A stretch of DNA of 64,000 bases from Megaleporinus macrocephalus. Its lineage: Eukaryota; Chordata; Actinopteri; Characiformes; Anostomidae. Positions within the stretch are counted from its first letter, which is position 1. The number at the start of each line of letters is the position of its first letter. Both the position numbers and the translations under genes were made by a program. The DNA lies in NCBI GenBank assembly GCA_021613375.1, contig CM038719.1, positions 35,573,747 through 35,637,746 of the forward strand, read 5' to 3'. Positions 57,323 to 64,000 of this stretch are shown one piece after another. The notes beneath the pieces were generated by a model, which was not told where the DNA came from, ran no database searches, and saw only the letters and a program-made list of their open reading frames with translations.

Positions 57323-57361
57323 AGTTTTTGTACGGTGCTCCCACTGAGCTGTACTGCTGTG
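57323..57361 (-). other. 23-RSS of VH F 57362, heptamer CACAGCA
   Basis: Heptamer CACAGCA at 57355-57361, 23 bp spacer, nonamer ACAAAAACT at 57323-57331. Confidence 0.88.
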
Positions 57362-57904
57362 GCTGTCTTTGCACAGTAATAAACAGCCGTGTCTCCAGTC
57401 TCCAGGCTGCTGATGTCTAAGAACAGCGTGTTACTGCTCGTGTCTCTGGAAATTGTAAAGCGGCTCTTAAGGGAATCTCCAGTGGCTACAGATCCACCAC
57501 CCCATATGATCCCTATCCACTCCATGCCTTTCCCTGGAGGCTGTCTTATCCAGCCTGTACCATAGTCAGTGAGGGCATAGCCAGAAACTCCACAGGACAA
57601 CCTCACTGATTCTCCAGGAGTCTTCAACTGAGCAGAAGACGAGCTCAGACTTATACCATGAACATCTGAGAAGGACAAAGAGGAGTCACAGAGACCATCA
57701 AACATCTAAACTACAGCATATATGAAATCTATAGCATATAATGGTAACTAAAGTCTGGGGATATAGAATTTGAGTTTTTCTTTTGACAGCAACAATATAA
57801 TGTGTCCACTTACACTGTAGAGAGGCCAGCAAAAGTAGAACAGTCCAGGTCAAGATTAGTCTAACTGTCAACGAGGACCCACGGATCCACGCTGCTTCCT
57901 GCAT
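57362..57904 (-). CDS. IGHV: IGHV segment, family F, extended leader
   Basis: V exon 57362-57665: [66 protein letters not shown]. The leader exon ends at 57814 (GTAAGT donor). Where VH 17940 starts MMSWTSLLLL, this gene reads ILTWTVLLLL, so the usual start codons are gone. The only in-frame ATG is further upstream at 57904, giving a 30-residue leader (MQEAAWIRGSSLTVRLIL then TWTVLLLLASLQ). It keeps phase. A perfect octamer lies at 57985-57992. Functional if the longer leader works as a signal peptide. Confidence 0.85.
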
Positions 57905-57984
57905 TGTTCCTTCGTGTTCAGTAGAACGTGTGTTAGAATGTCAGGGGCTTATGTGCAAGCTGTGGCCGTGGCTGATTAACTGAT

Positions 57985-57992
57985 ATTTGCAT
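57985..57992 (-). promoter_or_regulatory. Octamer of VH 57362
   Basis: Perfect ATGCAAAT on the minus strand, 81 bp upstream of the ATG at 57904. Confidence 0.85.
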
Positions 57993-58329
57993 ATTTCACA
58001 TCTCAGATTATCTGAAGGAGGAACCCTGTAAATGCATTAAATATATGTTTTAAGAAAAGGCCAGTTAAATGTGATTATGGACTATGAACCTTTATACAGC
58101 AGAGATTCCAGATTTTGTGGTTTGAGATTGCATTACATTGAAGAAAAAAATGAATTAGCTTTTAGTTGATTGTGGTTGAGTTTTGGTTTATTCCATTTGG
58201 CAAAACCCAGCAGTAACAAGGATCACCTTTGCCTGCACCAGGTTATTTTAATATACATGCTACTTACTTATATATATAGATATACAGATAAAACACTGGT
58301 TATATTGATGATTAATTTCATTAATCATT

Positions 58330-58478
58330 GATTACAAGGTGCAGTATGAATGAAATATAACTTTAACTACGACAGATGAGTTCCAGTACAGTGCGTGGCT
58401 GCTATGGCTGTCTTTGCACAGTAATAAACAGCCGTATCTCCACTCTCCAGGATGCTGATGTCTATGAACAGTGTGATC
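58330..58478 (-). pseudogene. Family F 3' fragment
   Basis: 58405-58478 encodes the framework-3 end ([14 protein letters not shown]) of a family F V exon. 58330-58380 copies its downstream flank (compare 57280-57325). The nonamer is destroyed, and the 5' side stops at an AT run (58485-58503). A truncated tandem copy of the VH 57362 end. Confidence 0.85.
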
Positions 58479-58539
58479 ATTTTGATTATATATATATATA
58501 TATGAACATAAATACAATAAAGTAACAAGAATATCTTGT

Positions 58540-58715
58540 TTTGAAGGTCCCGATTTCTCCTGGACGGCCCGGACATTATATGAATGTATTCAGTTCCCTC
58601 AGCAGCAATCTTGATTTAGCTTAATGAAGTACTGAGCAGTCAGAGCAGGTATTAGATGAGAACTGTCAATAATACTGGGTTGTTTCCACAAGGAGAAGCT
58701 TGGAATGGGTTAAAT
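58540..58715 (+). repeat. Dispersed repeat R1, copy 4
   Basis: R1 block with CTTAATGAAGTACTGAGCAG. The region 58720-59460 shows no other recognisable feature. Confidence 0.65.
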
Positions 58716-59478
58716 AGTCATATCAGAATTTTTTTTGACCACTTTAACCATGCGTCTTCTTCGCAGGGTTGTGTCAAATACTGTATAATAACTTTGATTA
58801 ATAACTTTTGATTAGAAACGTTGATATCATCTAGACAGAGGTTCTTCAGTGATGACGCCCTGTCAAAAAACTGTATACTACGTTTCTTAAAGATAGACCC
58901 AAAGGAAAGAATATACAATGAGAATAACAAAGGCCCTAAAATTTAACCTTGGGGGACGCCACCACCTGCCACCAACTGTATTCTGCTCTGACTATACTAA
59001 AAGTCCTGTCACTCAGGTAGGAGCCCTGCAACTTCACTGTCTAAGTGTTTTATAAGAAAATACATGAAGGAGGACTAAAATGAGACAAGAACAATAACTG
59101 ACAAAGAGAAAGATTTCATTATGTAACGTCAACAGTTCAGATTCTGTACTGTGCAGAGCTCTTAAACTGAACTAGAATTTGTCAGAGGTATGAAATGTAT
59201 TTGAGCAGGTAGACTCAGAGAAGACAGTCTTGGCCTATAGCTTCATGCCTATCATTGTTTGTTCTCTGATTGTATGACCACTTTAATTTGTTTTGTGCAG
59301 TTGGTTTGTTTGTGAAAGGTTTAAAAATTATGTTTATTTCTCTTTAACTTCTTTAAAAACTGATGTGTGGAATTACTAAGAGGTTAACAGAGAAAATGGG
59401 ACTCAATCGATGGTAACGATGTTCACACTAAACACTGAGAAATCCACTGTTACATTTAGTAGTTTGTCACCGCAGGAG

Positions 59479-59517
59479 AGTTCTTCTACAGCACTTCCTC
59501 AGTGTTGCATCACTGTG
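59479..59517 (-). other. RSS of VH G 59518, poor nonamer
   Basis: Perfect heptamer CACAGTG at 59511-59517, 23 bp spacer, but nonamer AGAAGAACT at 59479-59487 with three changes from ACAAAAACC. Confidence 0.75.
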
Positions 59518-59946
59518 TGGTCTTCGGGCACAGTAATACACGGCTGAGTCCTCAGGCTGCAGATTTTGTCCTGACAGTGTTACAGTGCTGCCGCTTTTCC
59601 TAATGCTGAACTTGCTCTTTAAGGAGTGCTTGGTATCTGTTGCTCCGTTACCACATATGGTGGAAATCCACTCCAGAGCTTTTCCTGCAGGTTGTTGTAT
59701 CCAGTCTGTACAGTAGCTACTGTCAGTTAATGAATATCCAGATACCTGACAGGTCAAAGCTGCAGACTGGCCAGGATTTATGACCAAGGATCCAGACTGG
59801 GTCAGGTCAATGCAGTGAACACCTGTATAGAATAAAACATTCATTCATTAATGTTTAAAAACTAATGCTCATTGATTATTTACCCACTGTTACTGAGACT
59901 TACAAGAAGCTGTAGCAAGAAGCAGCAATACTTTTGTTGAAAACAT
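59518..59946 (-). CDS. IGHV: IGHV segment, family G
   Basis: Leader exon 59904-59946 (MFSTKVLLLLATAS, GTAAGT donor) joins in phase to V exon 59518-59822. Product: VHCIDLTQSGSLVINPGQSA, LTCQVSGYSLTDSSYCTDW, IQQPAGKALEWISTICGNG, GQNLQPEDSAVYYCARRP. Beyond the canonical Cys pair, it has Cys three residues before the framework-2 Trp and another in CDR2, likely close in the folded domain. The frame is intact. The nonamer is weak. Single copy in this window. Confidence 0.9.
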
Positions 59947-60025
59947 GTTTGCTTCTTTACTGAACTGTTCAGAAACGGCTCCTCTGTTCATTCCCTTGTG
60001 TTAAATAGGACCATGTACAGGAAAT

Positions 60026-60033
60026 GTTTGCAT
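60026..60033 (-). promoter_or_regulatory. Octamer-like element of VH 59518
   Basis: The minus strand reads ATGCAAAC (7 of 8), 80 bp upstream of the leader ATG. Confidence 0.75.
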
Positions 60034-60110
60034 ATAGCACTGTTGTTTTGTTTTTTTCTTCTTACAGATGTCTGGAACGTTTGAATGCTCTTGAGGTTAA
60101 TTCTGTGTAA

Positions 60111-60125
60111 AGTGCCCCCTGGTGG
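60111..60125 (-). promoter_or_regulatory. CTCF-like motif upstream of VH 59518
   Basis: The minus strand reads CCACCAGGGGGCACT, a full match to the CTCF core, 78 bp upstream of the octamer. Confidence 0.65.
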
Positions 60126-60728
60126 ATCTTAAAGTCAATGCTTTATCTTGACTTGTTTTTAATTTGCATTTTGTTTTATTTGTGAACCATGTATTCACCA
60201 ATAAACTATATTTTTGATAACACGTCCTCTAACTCCTGTATTCATAAAGCATTATTAAGTTATTATATGACATACATAATACCTCATAATGGCATTAGGT
60301 TGTATAATTTCTGTTAAATAGATACAAATTCATGCATATACCACGTTATACATCAACAGTATATGACTTCATACAGTCCGATTCCATAATACATATAATA
60401 TCTGTTTATAAGAAAACTGTATTTTATGCCATACAGAATTATGCCGGGTCCTCCCAGGCTTTAAGTGAAATGAGACAATCATATCTGACTGTCATATCAT
60501 AAACCACATACAAGAAGAAGTGAGCAAAGCCAGCTTGTAGTCATTGTTAATGTTAGCTATATTCATAAACAAGGCAGATGTCATTTAACATAAAGCTCTG
60601 TGTGCTGCTAGCCAATTAGCTTTGGTTGCTAACTGCTATTAGCCTAGCACCTGTAGCCAGCTAGCCTAGCATTACAATTCCCAGTTAAAAAAAAACAAAA
60701 TTCAAATAAAAAGTCACACTAAATACCC

Positions 60729-61468
60729 TTACAGAAAATAAGTATACTTAAAGTTAAGTTTATTAAGTATACTTTATGCAGTTACTATACTAATATTATT
60801 GTACTAGTAGTACACTTGTATATGTACTATTTTAATACTTCTTGGGACTAAATTGGCCCACTTTCTAGTTTTAAAAGTATACTTTTAAGTACACTTTAAG
60901 TGTAAGAGTAGTAAACCAAGTATACAAGTAGTTTACATTTTTCATACTGCAACTACACTAAAAGTATACTTTACTTTTAGTTTACTACATTGTAAGTTTT
61001 CTTTAAGTGAACTTAACATAATATTTATAATTTACTGCTTATATTATTGTTGTACTTTAAAGTATATGACTAAGTTTAGGGTTTTTATTCTACTTAAAAT
61101 AGAATTTTAACAATGTATACTTACTTACCAGTGGACACACGTAAAATAAACAAGACACACTCAGATTAAGAAACCTATTTGTATCTTTATAAATAAAAAT
61201 TTTAATAAATGTTGTACTGGGTGGGTTTTTGTGCAAAGCAAGAACATTTACTTCTACTATCTCAATCAAAAGATTAGGTACAAGTAAAGGTCAAATATAC
61301 TTAGACTGTTCTATACTTGTCAGTATAACCCAAGCATACTTAAGTATAACTGTGTTTAGTATATCACTGAGAAGTACATCAAAAGTAAACTGAAAGCATA
61401 CTCACTTCCTTTTAGTTTAAAAGAAGTAAACTAATGGTACACTTGAATAAACTTCTTTTTTGTAAGAG
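60729..61468. repeat. AAGTATACTT-rich repeat, probable non-autonomous transposon
   Basis: About 740 bp dense in the palindrome AAGTATACTT and close variants, with near-inverted ends CTTACAGAAAATAAG and AACTTCTTTTTTGTAAG. No open frame. Nothing recognised from 60130 to 60720 or 61470 to 62400. Confidence 0.5.
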
Positions 61469-62416
61469 TATAAAAGTAATTTTTTTTTTTTTAAATAATG
61501 TGTAACGAATCAGAGCGCTCAGTCGCAAAGGTAAGATCCATGAGCAGGCTTGTTTATTGAATGACAATCAAAGAATGCAGAAATAACGTAGAACTGTTTG
61601 GTTTATGTTTTGAGTTTTCAAAATGAAATAATTATTGAAAAACAAAATGAATTAAATAAAACCGTTAGCATTAAAGCGTAGTCAGATCTACTTATGTTTC
61701 ATCTTCCAATATGTCAATTACAAAGTGGTTTAGCACTGTATCACTAACACCTGTTGTTTTTCTTTAAAAAAGTCTAAATATTATATTCTTTACTCATGTG
61801 GTGTTTGTTAGGAATAAACTGTGCTCACATCTGAATTTGGGTTAAAAGGTATAAATTAAGTTTTGATTAGGGGCTTTAATCTAACACAGACTCCTCAGAG
61901 AAGACCATGGGTGACCACATCCTGGTACTTTTGTGGTCCATATCTCTGGTTACCTGAAGGTTAAACACGTGATCCATTGGAAGAAGGCTCATCATGACCT
62001 GTAGCATTGGCTCTAACATGTCTCCTCCAATCTACAGAGCTTCCAAGATAACAATATGACCGTGTAATCTCCAGTTTCCTGAAAACTACAATAAACAGTT
62101 ATATGTGGTTGAAGAGGGAGCTTAACACCCTATAACAGGGGTATTTCATTAGAATCTAGTAAGGTCCAGTTAAAGAAAATTCCTCAAGCCAAGGTCCAGA
62201 CAATCATCATTTCTAACTTGGGTTATGATTCAGTGGTATATCCTGTATACTTGACTTACCTAGCATCAGCATCTTATACCATCAGCTACTGAAACACCAA
62301 CACATCACACATACCATTCAGTATATTTCAGTATATTTACTGTTTAAATGCTGAACTGAAACAAGAGCTACATAAAAAAAACAATGCTTTTGAAAAATCT
62401 TAAAGTGTTTATTTAT

Positions 62417-62546
62417 AGAGAAATTAAATAAAACGTGGGTCTTCTTGTTAAGTCAGCTTCACAGATTAACATGTTGGTTGTAGAGAAATTAAATAAAATA
62501 TGGGTCTTCTTGTTAAGTCAGCTTCACAGATTAACATGTTGGTTGT
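62417..62546. repeat. 65 bp tandem duplication
   Basis: Two copies of a 65 bp unit (start AGAGAAATTAAATAAAA) at 62417-62481 and 62482-62546, differing at about two positions. Confidence 0.9.
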
Positions 62547-63239
62547 ACAGAGCGGTATTCTTCAAAACGAGACGAGCAGGTGCATTCCAGAACCGTTCCT
62601 GTTTCACACTTTTCTGTTTTTAGAGCTCGTTTTAAGATGAGTTTTAAGTCAACAACAAGCCTGCAGTTCATCAGGGAGCCTATTTCACAGCATAGGACCT
62701 GCCACACAGAATGCTCTTTTCCACTTAACTTAAAGGGTGAAACCACAAGCAAGTTTTGGCTTGAAGATCGTAGAGTACGCACTGGAGAGTATGACTGGAG
62801 TAATCTACTTAAATAGGAAGGAGCGAGGTCATGCAGGGATTTAAAAACCAACACAAGCAATCTGAACTGGATACGCTACTGCACTGGAAGCCAATGAAGA
62901 TGACATAGGGCCGGAATAATATGCTCCCAAAATCTTTTATGGAAGGCCATACAACAGAGCATTGCAGTAGTCGAGTCTGGATGTAACAAAAGCATGAATT
63001 ATGGTCTCAGCAGCACTAAAAGAAAGGAAGGGGCGTATCCTAGCAATACTTTTAAGGTGATAGAAGGCTGCCCTACATGTATTTCTGATGTGAGATTCAA
63101 ATGATAGTGTAGAGTCAAAAATGACTCCAAGATTTCTTACCTCAGTTGAGGTAGAAACATCAAAACCCAGAAAACAAACAGTGGTGTCACTAAGTCTCCT
63201 AACTGTTCCAGGAGAAGCAATTATAATGGCCTCAAACAC
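62531..63239 (-). mobile_element. Non-LTR retrotransposon 3' fragment
   Basis: Two minus-strand pieces. 62937-63239 holds the post-catalytic part of a reverse transcriptase (NLGVIFDSTLSFESHIRNTC, TSRLDYCNALLYGLP). 62531-62860 holds the C-terminus (FKSLHDLAPSYLSRLLQSY). The stretch joining them is missing and the catalytic domain is absent, so it is a dead 5' truncated copy. It is of a different type from the LINE at 23753-27100; a CR1/Jockey-type origin is possible. Confidence 0.75.
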
Positions 63240-63670
63240 AGTTAAAATTAAATCATTCTCAATAGTTTATCAGTTTGGGCCCACATTGGACAACGTCTGG
63301 GTCCGGATCCGGACCACAGTCCACCTATTAGTGACCTCTGTCCTATAATCTTATAACATTTAAAAAAAAAACATAAATTACAGAGCTGTACATTTCTCCG
63401 GGCCTCTGCTGACGGTGAGCATCTCAGCAAAGACGCCTAGAGTACGTCCAGAATTGCAAGATTGCGGGTACATAAGCAGTTTTCTGTAGGCTAGCAGCAC
63501 AATTCAACATAAATGATCATGTAAAAATGATTTTTTGTTGTTCTTGATTGATTTTTTTAATTCATATAATAATGTATTTAAGGACTGATCAATATTTCTA
63601 TGTATGGAATAGAAGGTATAAGATAAAAGTGAACATTTGACTCTGAGATGATCATGTGAGGTGTTGAGGG

Positions 63671-63709
63671 TGTTTTTGTTCAGGTCTGCTGGCTTCTTGT
63701 AATGCTGTG
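63671..63709 (-). other. 23-RSS of VH E 63710, heptamer CACAGCA
   Basis: Heptamer CACAGCA at 63703-63709, 23 bp spacer, nonamer ACAAAAACA at 63671-63679. Confidence 0.88.
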
Positions 63710-64000
63710 TCTGTCTGGCGCAGTAATAAACAGCTGTGTCCTCAGACTGAAAGTTCTGGCCTCGTAAAAACACGGTGCTGCTGGACGTGTCCTGGCTGAA
63801 GCTGATCTTGCTCTTTACTGCATCTTTGGTGTTAGTGCCACCACCGCTACACAGATATCCCAGCCATTCCAGAGCTTTCCCAGCAGACTGCCGTATCCAG
63901 TGAATGCAGTAGCTCGACTCTGAGATCTTGCAGGAGATGGAGAACTGTTCTCCTGGCTTTACAACCACAGGAGCAGACTGAGTGAGTTCCACACAGTCTA
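63710..64000 (-). CDS. IGHV: IGHV segment, family E (cut by window end)
   Basis: V exon from 63710 to the window edge; by comparison with the pseudogene at 39685 about six bases of the exon and the whole leader lie beyond 64000. Product: [70 protein letters not shown]. Intact at the Trp codon that is a stop in 39685. It has the extra CDR1 and CDR2 cysteines seen also in family G. Likely functional, but the leader cannot be checked here. Confidence 0.9.

Overview
This window is a stretch of germline immunoglobulin heavy-chain variable (IGHV) gene segments from a bony fish. All of the segments lie on the minus strand. I recognise 23 V segments with an apparently open reading frame, one of them cut by the window edge at 64000. 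A further six are pseudogenes or relics. Nearly every segment has the full plan: octamer-type promoter element, short leader exon, small intron, V exon ending in YYCAR or YYCAK, then a heptamer, a 22 or 23 bp spacer and a nonamer. The 23 bp signal and the WIRQ/LEW framework mark them as heavy-chain V segments. No D, J or constant exon was seen, so the window lies inside the V array. Teleost origin is inferred from VH type and mobile-element content (Tc1-like elements, an L2-like LINE, tRNA-type SINEs, hAT). I cannot name the species.

I sorted the segments by protein into seven working families. A (mature start CYELTQP): 2209, 9501 pseudogene, 15069, 20821, 32999, an orphan leader at 35238, 43169, 47546, 54648. 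B ([11 protein letters not shown]): 5661, 10901, 12405, 19705, 28914, 44972, 49399, 52125, plus relics near 15934 and 56830. C: 4087. D ([15 protein letters not shown]): 22593, 34454, 37955. E (VELTQSAPVVVKPGE): 39685 pseudogene and 63710. F (ISLSSS.AQLKTPGES): 17940, 57362 and a fragment at 58405. G: 59518.

The layout is built from repeated cassettes. Segments 1.1-6.3 kb and 7.2-11.5 kb are related (A, C, B versus A pseudogene, B). A B-A-D(-E) cassette appears at 19.6-27.8, 28.8-35.2 and, partly, 35.2-41.0 kb. An A-B cassette is tandemly duplicated at 43.1-46.4 and 47.5-51.8 kb. Between cassettes lie an L2-like LINE (23.75-27.1 kb), several Tc1/mariner-type elements, a solo LTR with matching target duplication (30660-31258), a hAT-like element nested inside other insertions (41680-42264), SINEs, MITE-like foldbacks, many AT microsatellites and two homologous minisatellite arrays.

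Observations most worth following: all three D-family genes carry Val instead of the otherwise invariant framework-2 Trp. Families E and G share a germline Cys pair, one in CDR1 and one in CDR2. Most B-family promoters, and that of gene G, have a CTCF-consensus-like site just upstream in the same orientation as the gene. Several recombination signals have diverged heptamers.
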